Positions 25,783-33,070 of a stretch of DNA of 37,771 nucleotides are shown piece by piece; positions within the stretch are counted from its first letter, which is position 1; every line of letters starts with the position of its first letter. The notes beneath the pieces are model-generated. The model was not told where the DNA came from. It saw nothing but the letters and a program-made list of their open reading frames with translations, and ran no database searches. Made by a program: the position numbers and the translations under genes. Location of the stretch: positions 10,588 to 48,358 of the forward strand of contig NZ_JAHAMK010000033.1 in assembly GCF_018383585.1 (NCBI RefSeq), written 5' to 3'. Origin of the DNA: Microvirga sp. 3-52. GTDB lineage: Bacteria; Pseudomonadota; Alphaproteobacteria; Rhizobiales; Beijerinckiaceae.

Positions 25783-26790
25783 ATGACTCAAGTTAATATT
25801 CTTCCGGAGGATAGGTTAGTCTTTGATCGCTTGAAATCTACGGGGCGTATCACTCATGGATTGCGTCGAACAATCACTCAACAATGGAATGAATGTGTTT
25901 GTTGCGGCAACCGTGCTCTTAATGGTCGTCCGGTTTTTGCAGGATACGATACAGATAATAGGCCCGTATTGGTTGGAGCTTGCTGCTCTGGTCAACTCGT
26001 GGAACTCGCAACTCCAATTTATCCAACAGGTACCCTCAACCTGTCTATAGACGACGTTCAGCCGATCTGGCGCTATATGGACTTCGCGAAATTCGTTGCC
26101 ATGTTGCAGCAAGGCGGACTCTATTTTCCTCGCGCTGATAAACTTGAAGATCGTTTTGAAGGGGCGGTAGGACTAGCCAGTAGAGAAGCGGATTGGGATC
26201 GCTTCTATCTTGATTTCTTTCGAAAAGCTGTAATTTCACCTCCCCCAGGTTACTCGCCGCCAGTCCTCTCGGAAGAGCAAATTGAAAAGACGGCGCAGAG
26301 ACTACTCAAGGAAATGAAGTCAGACGCCCTACGCATCAGAAGTCTCCTGGTGAGTTGTTGGCATGCTAATGATGTAGAGTCAGAAGCACTCTGGCGCCTC
26401 TACTGCCCACCTGCAACGTTGGGAGTAGCAATCCAGTCCACTGTAGGCCGGCTATGGGATGCAACCAATCAAGACACAAGTGCGGTTGTTGGCCGAGTCC
26501 ATTATTTGGATTTCCGTCACTCATTCGCAGGTCACCAGAAAGAGCGCATCTTCTGTAAGCGCCTCTCGCTTAGCCATGAGCGCGAAGTTAGAGCGATATT
26601 AGACAATGATCATGCAAGCCCTGTCGCCGGGAGGACATTGGTGTGTAATCTAAATGCTCTCATTATAGAGGTAATTATCTCTCCATTTGCACCACTTTGG
26701 TTCACTGATGTTGTGTCTGAAGTAATAAACAAATTCGGCTATTCGCTGCACGTGAGACAGTCTCAACTTCTGGACGAGCCATTCTACTGA
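25783..26790 (+). CDS. DUF2971 family protein with N-terminal cysteine cluster
   Basis: 335 residues. From about residue 92, IWRYMDFAKFVAMLQQGGLYFPRADKLEDRFEGAV is the hallmark beginning of DUF2971, and SCWHANDVESEALWRLY and VHYLDF continue it. The family has no settled function and is often found in variable regions. The first 85 residues hold C38-x2-C41 and C67-C68, which could bind zinc and are not part of the usual domain. The gene is clearly lower in GC than its neighbours and uses rare codons (AGA, TTA, ATA), which suggests transfer. A GTG at 25762 is an alternative start. Confidence 0.82.
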   Translation: MTQVNILPEDRLVFDRLKSTGRITHGLRRTITQQWNECVCCGNRALNGRPVFAGYDTDNRPVLVGACCSGQLVELATPIYPTGTLNLSIDDVQPIWRYMDFAKFVAMLQQGGLYFPRADKLEDRFEGAVGLASREADWDRFYLDFFRKAVISPPPGYSPPVLSEEQIEKTAQRLLKEMKSDALRIRSLLVSCWHANDVESEALWRLYCPPATLGVAIQSTVGRLWDATNQDTSAVVGRVHYLDFRHSFAGHQKERIFCKRLSLSHEREVRAILDNDHASPVAGRTLVCNLNALIIEVIISPFAPLWFTDVVSEVINKFGYSLHVRQSQLLDEPFY

Positions 26791-26873
26791 CCTGAGGCAA
26801 ATCGTTTACCGTCCACACGCATGAGGGTCGAACTCAAGGTCCCTGGCCTATAGGAAGTGAGCTTGGAACAAAT

Positions 26874-26917
26874 GTTCTCTCTTTGTTCTTGACAATCCTC
26901 CTAACCTGGGCTATAAC
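26874..26917 (+). promoter_or_regulatory. Sigma-70 promoter overlapped by LexA-type box
   Basis: GTTC (26874) and GTTC (26885) are separated by exactly 7 bases, the GTTC-N7-GTTC operator of alphaproteobacterial LexA. Directly after it comes TTGACA (26889-26894), a 17-bp spacer and TATAAC (26912-26917), close to ideal -35 and -10 boxes. Transcription should start near 26924. A GAAC at 26866 adds symmetry to the first half. By known biology LexA bound here would repress, and DNA damage would induce. Confidence 0.75.
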
Positions 26918-26923
26918 CCTGCA

Positions 26924-27181
26924 CAGATCGGTTCCATCGAGGGGCGCTTTCGCGAGGCGTCGCAGAAGAAGGGAACCGGCACGGTCCTGCGGCAGGTCTC
27001 GCAACCCTGCTGGCGGGAGGCCCTTGGTGCTTTCGGGCTGCCAAGTCTAAACGCCTAAAAGTACCGTGCGCGACGGGCGGACCTGCTCTTCCATCTCACA
27101 CATAGTCATCGAGCCGGGCCGCCACTCGCGCCACCCTCGATCGCCTTCGAACTCCGGGCCCTCGAAGCCCGGAGACGAAGG
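26924..27181 (+). ncRNA. Possible structured RNA or long leader
   Basis: No ATG occurs from the inferred transcription start to 27184. Complementary segments include CGGTTCC (about 26929) with GGAACCG (about 26975), GCACGGT (about 26980) with ACCGTGC (about 27062), and a CTTGG...CCAAG hairpin (about 27024-27047) between the latter. I could not match it to 6S, SRP, RNase P, tmRNA or a known riboswitch. It may be a free RNA or the leader of the following small gene. Confidence 0.35.
27144..27181 (+). promoter_or_regulatory. Strong hairpin ending at a ribosome-site-like GAAGG
   Basis: CCTTCG/CGAAGG (27144-27149, 27176-27181) closes an inner 7-bp stem CTCCGGG/CCCGGAG. The 3' arm contains GAAGG just before the ATG at 27185, so the fold would hide a ribosome site. 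Without a T-run it is not a standard terminator. Confidence 0.45.
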
Positions 27182-27235
27182 CCCATGCCCTTATCCCATT
27201 TCATGTTCCATCAGCGATTGCCGAAAGACCATTCC

Positions 27236-27499
27236 ATGAAGCGCTTTCATCCCATCCTGTCCGAGATGCCCGATTGCGACGATACCCTGCGGCGCCTCGC
27301 CGACGTGCTGCAGATGCCGCTCACCTGCCGCAGGAGCCGCTGCCGGCGCAGGGGCTCGTGCCAGGGCGGCTACGGGCCGCCCTGCTATCTGGAGTGCCGC
27401 CGGGCCTTCGTGGACGGCGTGGGCGAGCAGATGCAGGAATACTGGGAATATTGGCACGGCCGGTGCCGAACGATCCAGGCGCAGGAGCGGCGGCCGTGA
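27236..27499 (+). CDS. Small cysteine-rich cytoplasmic protein
   Basis: 87 residues, not recognised as a named family. It has DDTLRRLADVLQMPLTCRRSRCRR, then GSCQGGYGPPCYLECR, giving five cysteines (C-x4-C pairs) that could bind a metal, and a Trp/Tyr-rich end (MQEYWEYWHGRC). There is no signal peptide. The start is uncertain: ATG at 27236 has GAAAGA 7 bp upstream; the ATG at 27185 would add 17 residues and follows the hairpin described above. It is the first gene downstream of the LexA-type promoter. Confidence 0.68.
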   Translation: MKRFHPILSEMPDCDDTLRRLADVLQMPLTCRRSRCRRRGSCQGGYGPPCYLECRRAFVDGVGEQMQEYWEYWHGRCRTIQAQERRP

Positions 27500-27585
27500 G
27501 ACCTTCTCTTCGGAAAAAGCCTCTAGGCGCATGGCCGTTCGGCCATTATGGTGCCGGCCGATTTCATGGGTTCGAGAGCAACGGC

Positions 27586-27849
27586 ATGGCTGACAAAGGC
27601 ACACCCCACTTCCACAACGATCCGGGCGTTCCCGTCATTCACGTGGGCTCCAAGGAGTTCATGTGCATCGGGGCGACGCCGCCCTTCGATCACCCGCACA
27701 TCTTCATCGACATGGGCTACGACAGCGAGACCGTCTGCTCCTATTGCTCGACCCTGTTCAAGTACGATTCCTCCCTCAAGGCCGACGAGGCCCGCCCGGC
27801 GGAATGCAAGTGGGAGCCCGATTTCGCCACATCTCCCGCCTCGCGCTAA
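27586..27849 (+). CDS. Zinc-finger (zf-CHCC) protein
   Basis: 87 residues matching the zf-CHCC family (related to mitochondrial NDUFS6 of complex I). The metal ligands are in EFMCIG, DHPHIFIDMG and TVCSYCSTLF. In alphaproteobacteria this is a small conserved protein, likely zinc binding; a role in respiratory complex I assembly is suggested by the mitochondrial relative but not shown. It lies 86 bp after the Cys-rich gene. The start is the ATG at 27586 (MADKGTPHFH). Confidence 0.88.
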   Translation: MADKGTPHFHNDPGVPVIHVGSKEFMCIGATPPFDHPHIFIDMGYDSETVCSYCSTLFKYDSSLKADEARPAECKWEPDFATSPASR

Positions 27850-27943
27850 AACCATCGTGTCGCTTCCCACGATGCGCTGCCTGACGACGACGGCATCGCC
27901 GGCATTCCGCACGCGGATTCCGGTCCCGGCCCCGAGGTTTTAG

Positions 27944-29131
27944 ATGCCCCGCCTGTCGATCGCGGTCGTCGGCGCCGGCATCGGCGGCCTGACGGCGTCC
28001 CTGGCGCTCGCCCGGCAGGGCCATGCGGTCACGCTGGTCGAGCGCCGGACCGGCTTCTCCGAGGTCGGGGCCGGGCTCCAGCTCTCGCCCAATGCCAGCC
28101 GGATCCTGATCGGGCTCGGGCTCGGCGCGGCCCTGCGCCGGGTCGCGACGGAGCCGCAGCGGGTCGTCGTGCGCGCCCTCCGCTCGGGCAAGCCCATCGG
28201 GCAGGTGACCCTCGGGGCCTTCATGCGCGAGCGCTTCGACGCGCCCTATTGGGTCGTGCACCGGGCCGATCTACAGACGGTTCTCCTCGATGCGGTCCGG
28301 TCCGATCCGGCGATCCGGCTCGTCATGGGCCGGAATGTCGAGACCGTGGAGGACGGGCCGAACGAGGCCCGCCTCACCTGGACTTCCGCGAGCGGCGCGC
28401 GGGAGAGCTATGCTGCCGACATGATCGTCGGCGCGGACGGGGTCTGGTCGCAGGTCCGGCGGGCCCTCGGCGACGGGAAACCGCCCACCTTTCGCGGATA
28501 CATCGCCTGGCGCTCGACCTTCGAGCGCGCCGCGGCGCCGGTCGAGCTCGCCGGCGACGAGACCGGCCTCTGGCTCGGCCCGCTGGGCCACGTGGTGCAT
28601 TATCCGATCGCCGGCGGCAGGCTCGTCAATGTGGTGGCCATCGAGAGAAGCCCCACGCCGGTGGAAGGCTGGGCCGCGCCGGGCGACCGGGACGAGCTTC
28701 TCGAGCGCTATGCCTCGGCCGCCTCTGCCCTGCGCGCCCTCCTGTCGCAACCGCAGGAATGGCTGCGCTGGTCCCTGTTCGACCACCCGGCCGCGCGCCT
28801 CGCCGGGGGCCGCATCGCCCTTCTCGGGGACGCCGCCCATCCCGTCCTGCCCTTCCTGGCCCAGGGCGCCGCCCTTGCCATCGAGGAGGCGGCCACCCTC
28901 GCCCTCCTCCTGGGCCAGGACCGGCCGGAAATCCCCCAGGCTCTGGCGTCATACGAGAAGCTGCGTCTCGGCCGCGCCAGCCGGGTGCAGAACGAGGCGC
29001 GCAGGAACGGGCGCATCTACCATGCGGGCGGCTTGATGGGCTTTGGGCGCAATCAGGTTATGCGCCATCTCGGACCCGAGGGCATGACCCGGCGCTACGA
29101 CTGGCTCTACGGTTTCCGCATCCCGGCGTGA
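27944..29131 (+). CDS. FAD-dependent aromatic-ring monooxygenase
   Basis: 395 residues of the salicylate hydroxylase/UbiH-like flavin monooxygenase family. The dinucleotide motif VVGAGIGGLTASLALA opens it, the DG motif is IVGADGVWSQVR and the FAD-ribityl motif ALLGDAAHPVLPFLAQGAA. VGAGLQLSPNASRIL and the end RYDWLYGFRI match the salicylate/6-hydroxynicotinate branch. It would use NAD(P)H and O2 to hydroxylate an aromatic compound; the substrate is unknown. It follows the zinc-finger gene by 94 bp and precedes the tRNA gene. Confidence 0.93.
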   Translation: MPRLSIAVVGAGIGGLTASLALARQGHAVTLVERRTGFSEVGAGLQLSPNASRILIGLGLGAALRRVATEPQRVVVRALRSGKPIGQVTLGAFMRERFDAPYWVVHRADLQTVLLDAVRSDPAIRLVMGRNVETVEDGPNEARLTWTSASGARESYAADMIVGADGVWSQVRRALGDGKPPTFRGYIAWRSTFERAAAPVELAGDETGLWLGPLGHVVHYPIAGGRLVNVVAIERSPTPVEGWAAPGDRDELLERYASAASALRALLSQPQEWLRWSLFDHPAARLAGGRIALLGDAAHPVLPFLAQGAALAIEEAATLALLLGQDRPEIPQALASYEKLRLGRASRVQNEARRNGRIYHAGGLMGFGRNQVMRHLGPEGMTRRYDWLYGFRIPA

Positions 29132-29195
29132 CGACGGGGCGGGAAGCTCTTGGCCCTTGCGCTCTCGGCCCTGGCCCGATAACCCTCATTCCAGC

Positions 29196-29281
29196 GCGGA
29201 CGTGGCGAAACTGGTAGACGCAAGGGACTTAAAATCCCTCGGGCTATGCCCGTGCGGGTTCGACCCCCGCCGTCCGCACCA
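29196..29281 (+). tRNA. tRNA-Leu (anticodon UAA)
   Basis: GCGGACG (29196) pairs with CGTCCGC (29271-29277), followed by discriminator A and an encoded CCA. The anticodon arm AGGGACTTAAAATCCCT gives anticodon TAA. A long variable arm (CGGGCTATGCCCG) is present, as in all tRNA-Leu, and GGGTTCGACCCCC is the T arm. The total length of 86 with CCA fits. No copy of its 3' end that would mark an integration site was seen in the window. Confidence 0.97.
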
Positions 29282-29533
29282 CTCGACCCGAAACGCGACT
29301 CTCCGAACACCAGCCCGGAAGCGGGCTCAAACAGAACACCGGGTGCCGTCACGCACTCCGGTTCCCTATGGCTCGGCGGTGTCAGCTCGGGTGAAAACCC
29401 CGAACCGCTCCGGCAGGGACGTGGGGCTGGAGGCGTGAAGTCTCACGTGCGGGAACGCACCGCCGACATGACGGCTCAGGCGCATCCTCTTCAGACCGTT
29501 ATCGCCTCATCCCTGCTTTCGAGGAGAAGGACA

Positions 29534-29701
29534 GTGACCACGAGAGACACCCGGCTTTCCATCGAAGCCATCCCGTCCATTGAAGACAATTCGAACCTGG
29601 AGCGGCGGCGCCTGCCGATCTCCTTGTGCCTGGCGGGGACCGCGGTGCTCATGAATATTCTCGCCGCCGTTCTCTCGCTGATGGCGCTGTCCGTTTCCTG
29701 A
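29534..29701 (+). CDS. Single-TM mini-protein, copy 1
   Basis: 55 residues from a GTG at 29534 that follows a very good GAGGAGAAGG. The first half is polar; the second is a single membrane helix in RLPISLCLAGTAVLMNILAAV followed by LSLMALSVS. The pattern PIS..L....V..NI.A.VLSL.AL is shared with the 46-residue protein at 30385. The frame is open further up (ATG 29468), but that start lacks a ribosome site. Function unknown. Confidence 0.6.
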   Translation: MTTRDTRLSIEAIPSIEDNSNLERRRLPISLCLAGTAVLMNILAAVLSLMALSVS

Positions 29702-29741
29702 CGGGAGATGGGGCGCGGTCTGCTCGTCAATGGAGATGGTC

Positions 29742-30041
29742 ATGAATCGCATGGAACGGGTATGTGCTGCCATCGGCTTCATCGGCATCAGCTCTGGCGC
29801 AATGGCCCAAAGCCATCCGCTGACCACGGGGATGACCTGCAATCAGGCACGAAGCCTTGTGGCCGCACAAGGGGCTGTCGTTCTCAACACGAGCGCCACA
29901 GCCTACGACCGATACGTGGCCTCCAGTGCGTATTGTGGGCTGGGTGAGCTGGCCGGGCCGGCCTGGGCTCCAACCCAGGATGCTCCCCGGTGTCCGATTG
30001 GATCCCGCTGCGTTGGCGTCGCTCGCGGAAGTGGGCCCTGA
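29742..30041 (+). CDS. Small secreted four-cysteine protein, copy 1
   Basis: 99 residues with a signal peptide (VCAAIGFIGISSGAMAQ). The mature part reads SHPLTTGMTCNQARSLVAAQ, then AVVLNTSATAYDRYVA, YCGLGE and DAPRCPIGSRC. Four cysteines are placed to form two disulfides. It is clearly paralogous to the protein at 32717. Such proteins occur widely in Hyphomicrobiales without a known role. I start at 29742 because GGAG is 6 bp upstream; ATG at 29730 is possible. Confidence 0.78.
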   Translation: MNRMERVCAAIGFIGISSGAMAQSHPLTTGMTCNQARSLVAAQGAVVLNTSATAYDRYVASSAYCGLGELAGPAWAPTQDAPRCPIGSRCVGVARGSGP

Positions 30042-30384
30042 GGCTGAAAGGCTCCTCCCTTCGTCCAGTTGCGACCGACATTGTCCCGGCAGGTTTTGAT
30101 CGACCTGGAGCATCGGACCCGAAAGTGGATGTGCACGTCAGGACCCTGTGCTCAATCCCTTGAGCGGCGCATCCTTCGGTGCACGAGACGATCCCGTCAC
30201 CATAAACCATGCGACGATGCGGGTTCTCTTGAGCCCTGCGACATCCCGGGTGTCTCAGGATCACGTCCGCGTTCCAACGTCTCGGCAGCTTCACAGAAGG
30301 CGCGTGAGGCTGTGAAGCACGTCACAGCGCCATCGGCCGAATTGCGTCACCCTGCATGCTGTCAAAGGTCCAGAGGAAGACGCC
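30042..30384. other. Gene-free stretch
   Basis: No gene is visible on either strand; the open frames here have no supporting start site or protein-like composition. Around 30106-30145 a GCATCGGACCCGAAAGTGGA element resembles dispersed repeats of the GCATCG...AAAGTGGA type near 17.1 kb and 23.75 kb. Confidence 0.5.
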
Positions 30385-30525
30385 ATGAAGACGACGAGCT
30401 ATCTCCAGAAGGAACGCGCACCAGCGGCGCGGCCCTTCCCGATATCGGTTGCCCTGCTTCTTGTCATCGTGGGCATCAATATCACGGCAACCGTCTTATC
30501 GCTGCTTGCCGCACTTCCAGGATGA
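30385..30525 (+). CDS. Single-TM mini-protein, copy 2
   Basis: 46 residues, too short for usual gene callers. GAGGAAG lies 6 bp before the ATG. A polar N-terminus (MKTTSYLQKERAPAARPF) is followed by one membrane helix ISVALLLVIVGINITATVLS and a short tail LLAALPG. It resembles the 29534 protein over the whole membrane part. Function unknown. Confidence 0.68.
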   Translation: MKTTSYLQKERAPAARPFPISVALLLVIVGINITATVLSLLAALPG

Positions 30526-30713
30526 CGGTGCGCCCGCGCGGGCAATGACAGCCGAAGGGGCGTTATCGCCCGATCTACCAAAGCAAAGGGAGATGATCGG
30601 CGTTCCTTGAAGATCTTGTCATTCAGGATCATCGCCCAGCAATGTCGCTCCACCAGCCGCACCAATCACGCAAGCCGTGAGTAGACTTCGAAGGGCGCTT
30701 CGAAGCGCGAACC

Positions 30714-31499
30714 TCAGCTCAACCGCCGTACCTCGTGGAACTCTCCGGCGGACGGACCCGGCTCCCTGAGGTTTCCTGTTGCCCACATGGCGGCCTGAGT
30801 GCGATTGGCGACGCCGATCTTGCGCAGGATCGCCTTGACGTGAACCTTGATCGTCGCCTCGGTGATATCGAGCTTTCTCGCGATGACCTTGTTCGGATCG
30901 CCGCCCATCAGCGACTGCAGAATCACGGTCTCACGGGGTGACAGCTTCTGAGCCCTCAGATCTGGAGCCCGACGTTCCGCCAGCGGGATGACCTCAGCCG
31001 TCCCCGAGTGCCCCAGTTCCTGGTCGAAGAGTGTCCGGACGAGGGATCCGGGCAGGATCTTTTCGCCCAGCATGGTGAGTTCGAGGGTCTTGATCAGTAC
31101 GTCACGGGTGCTTGTCGCCAGGCAGAAACTGTCAACGCCGGCCGAGACTGCCGAGTGTACGGCCTGAACGTCGAGTCGATTGGCGATCGCCACCACCCGT
31201 ACGGCAGGATGCTGTCTCTTGGCATCTTGGATCAACTCAAGCGCCTGCTCGGGGGAACCGGTAGCATCCACGATGCAGAGGGTCGGCTCCGGCTGAGTGT
31301 GATGCTGCGAAGTCGCCATCCCGGCGGAAGTCAGCGCGATCACATCGAAGCACGTACCCGACAGGAGCTGTGCGAGCCCGGCCTGCAGCAGTGCATTCCC
31401 GCAAAGCAACTTTGTTGCAATGATCTGAGTGAAATCATTCTCGAAACCATTTGTCTGCGCACCAGACGCCGCGGCATGTCTAAAATGATCTTTGATCAT
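30714..31499 (-). CDS. LuxR/NarL-type transcription regulator with degenerate receiver
   Basis: 261 residues. The C-terminal LuxR helix-turn-helix is unmistakable: LSPRETVILQSLMGG, NKVIARKLDITEATIKVHV, KAILRKIGVANRTQAAMWA. The N-terminal 150 residues look like a receiver domain: LCIVDATG aligns with the phospho-acceptor aspartate and VRVVAIANR follows, but the acidic pair at the start is absent (IIATKLLCGNALL), so phosphorylation is doubtful. This resembles the atypical FixJ/NarL regulators of the order. No kinase gene is adjacent. A palindrome (31603-31619) upstream may be its operator. Confidence 0.86.
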   Translation of the reverse strand: MIKDHFRHAAASGAQTNGFENDFTQIIATKLLCGNALLQAGLAQLLSGTCFDVIALTSAGMATSQHHTQPEPTLCIVDATGSPEQALELIQDAKRQHPAVRVVAIANRLDVQAVHSAVSAGVDSFCLATSTRDVLIKTLELTMLGEKILPGSLVRTLFDQELGHSGTAEVIPLAERRAPDLRAQKLSPRETVILQSLMGGDPNKVIARKLDITEATIKVHVKAILRKIGVANRTQAAMWATGNLREPGPSAGEFHEVRRLS

Positions 31500-31602
31500 T
31501 GCTTGCCCCTTGTGATGAACTCTACGCCATCAGCCCTTCAAATCTATCAGGACGCAAAGAGCTCACTTGATCAAGAGAGGAACCCACCAATCTAGCCATT
31601 AA

Positions 31603-31619
31603 GGAGTACGTATTACTCC
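31603..31619. promoter_or_regulatory. Palindrome, possible operator
   Basis: GGAGTA-CGTAT-TACTCC, a perfect 6-bp dyad about 100 bp upstream of the LuxR-type gene. Dyads of this size are typical binding sites for dimeric regulators. No direct evidence links it to a given protein. Confidence 0.35.
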
Positions 31620-31638
31620 CTAAGGGCCTCGGCGGATA

Positions 31639-31801
31639 AAGCTTGTGTTAAGGATTTTCAGGTTTGGACCGCACTGACCTCGCGAGAGACATGATCCGGG
31701 AATCGCGAGGTCTCGTTCGAAAAAATGAGGCCGGCAGCTTCCACCTCCTTGGGATTACTAACTTGGAGCCAAGTCCTTAACCCGCAAGCTTAGACCGCAC
31801 T
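31639..31801. repeat. Nested inverted repeats in the 368-bp gene-free gap
   Basis: The gap from 31500 to 31867 holds no gene. AAGCTTG..TTAAGGA (31639-31654) is mirrored by TCCTTAA....CAAGCTT (31774-31791). Inside, GACCTCGCGA (31676-31685) pairs with TCGCGAGGTC (31703-31712), and ACTTGG/CCAAGT forms a small hairpin at 31761-31774. The 9-mer GACCGCACT follows both sides as a direct repeat (31667 and 31793). Confidence 0.6.
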
Positions 31802-31867
31802 CGTTGCCGATGAACATGCCGGAACGATATTATTCCCTCATGGACTCAGAAGGCTGGAGGGGGACAC

Positions 31868-32131
31868 ATGCCAGTCGCCAAAGACGCTCTGCCGCGGCAG
31901 CGCACCATGAATGGCGCTCATGGAAACATGATAACAGAGAACGACCTCAAGATTCTTTGGGTAGCGAGAACGCTGACCAACATAGACTTCCAGTATGGAG
32001 AGGACATCCTCAGTCTTGACCGGAGCGATATTGAAGTCGAGCAAAAACGATACATCGAGAGGCAACTGCTCTTGAAGTATCGGGAGCGCCGCGAGCCCTA
32101 CCAGAAGCTTCTGGAGAGCCTCAGGGCCTAG
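31868..32131 (+). CDS. Small helical protein of unknown function
   Basis: 87 residues, not recognised. GGAGGGGG lies 5 bp before the ATG. The sequence is strongly helical and charged in its second half (DRSDIEVEQKRYIERQLLLK, YRERREPYQKLLESLRA), with no cysteine and no signal peptide. It is followed by a good terminator, so it is probably a single-gene transcript. Confidence 0.65.
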   Translation: MPVAKDALPRQRTMNGAHGNMITENDLKILWVARTLTNIDFQYGEDILSLDRSDIEVEQKRYIERQLLLKYRERREPYQKLLESLRA

Positions 32132-32210
32132 AGTATCGGATTCAAAAGCGGATTGCATTTTTGGATTAGTTCGATGCTCCCGCTCTCGTCGAGAGATCGA
32201 GCTGATAAAA

Positions 32211-32230
32211 GAGGCCCCGAAAGGGGCCTC
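32211..32230 (+). terminator. Intrinsic terminator
   Basis: GAGGCCCC-GAAA-GGGGCCTC, a perfect 8-bp stem with a GAAA tetraloop, followed by AGTTTCTC. It lies 79 bp after the 31868 gene. Confidence 0.7.
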
Positions 32231-32354
32231 AGTTTCTCAGAGGGAGCAACCAATGCTGTCGGCCACCCGATCAGTGTCCCTCCGTCAGGCATGATGGTCA
32301 ATTCACGTATCCTTACGGATCATGACCGTCGTGATCGTGAACGGTACCGCATAA

Positions 32355-32561
32355 CACGGGAATGCAGATGCGCCTTTCCGTTCCGGTGAAGCGCGGGCCG
32401 TTCGTGGAACAGCGGAGGATGCGACGGACCGCGTCATCTACGATCGCGATGAGGGTGTGCTGCACCATAATTCCGATGGCTGGGGCGCATCCGGGCAGAC
32501 AGCCTCTGCGAAACTCGCGACAGGATGGAGAATGACCTCCACTGTTTTTCAGATCACGTAG
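32355..32561 (+). pseudogene. Remnant of an RTX protein C-terminus
   Basis: In frame from an upstream TAA (32352-32354) to TAG (32559-32561) the translation includes GTAEDATDRVIYDRDEG, VLHHNSDGWGASGQTASAKL. This follows the terminal region of RTX/serralysin-type proteins, where (D)DRIIYD..G.LYYDADG.GA.AQ is standard. There is no start, no nonapeptide repeat and the aspartate of DADG is Asn/Ser, so it is a decayed fragment of a gene otherwise lost. The intact RTX gene at the left edge ends with similar wording (DYIVYNDKTGVLSYDADGSG). The rest of 32132-32716 shows no gene. Confidence 0.6.
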
Positions 32562-32716
32562 TTCCTGTCCGAGCCTGTGCGAATGATCATCTGCGCAGAA
32601 ACCAGATGCAGGGTTCGCCAATGAGTGCATCCGATGTGCAGGCTCGCATCGCATGCGAGCCAATTCCGCTAGATAGCGAGAGCCGCTTGAGATCCACTCA
32701 CTCCAGGAGATGAACG

Positions 32717-33031
32717 ATGACACCCGGCTCAATCTTCCGTCAACTCGCCCTGCTTGCCTGCGTGGCATTCATCGGCTCGCGTGCGGATGCTCTGGCGCAA
32801 AGCCATCCTCTCACCTCGAGAATGTCCTGCGCTCAGGCACGGGGCGTGGTTGTCGCGCAAGGATCCATCATCCTCAATACGAGCCCTCTCACTTATGAGA
32901 GATTCGTGAGAGGCAATGGCTACTGCGTTCTGGGCGAGACGACCGAACCTGTGTGGGTCCCGACGGCAGACGCGGCTCAATGTCCGATCGGCTATCGTTG
33001 TGCGAACCGCAACATCACATCCCGCAATTGA
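32717..33031 (+). CDS. Small secreted four-cysteine protein, copy 2
   Basis: 104 residues. AGGAG lies 7 bp before the ATG, followed by a signal peptide (FRQLALLACVAFIGSRADALAQ). The mature part SHPLTSRMSCAQARGVVVAQ, ILNTSPLTYERFV, YCVLGE, WVPTADAAQCPIGYRC aligns along its length with the 29742 protein, with all four cysteines kept. The two are separated by 2.7 kb and share no close DNA identity, so the duplication is old. Function unknown. Confidence 0.8.
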   Translation: MTPGSIFRQLALLACVAFIGSRADALAQSHPLTSRMSCAQARGVVVAQGSIILNTSPLTYERFVRGNGYCVLGETTEPVWVPTADAAQCPIGYRCANRNITSRN

Positions 33032-33070
33032 ACTGGCGCTCAACGCTCCCTTGCCTGACCTGAACCGGTT

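Noticed and set aside
26924..27181. 6S RNA, SRP RNA, tmRNA or a known riboswitch in the leader
   Set aside because: None of the diagnostic sequences (SRP GGAAG loop, tmRNA tag, RNase P P4, FMN/TPP/B12 boxes) is present, and the usual genomic neighbours are missing.
28249..29217. 322-codon plus frame over the monooxygenase gene
   Set aside because: Out-of-frame shadow of the FAD monooxygenase, rich in Arg, Gly and Pro.
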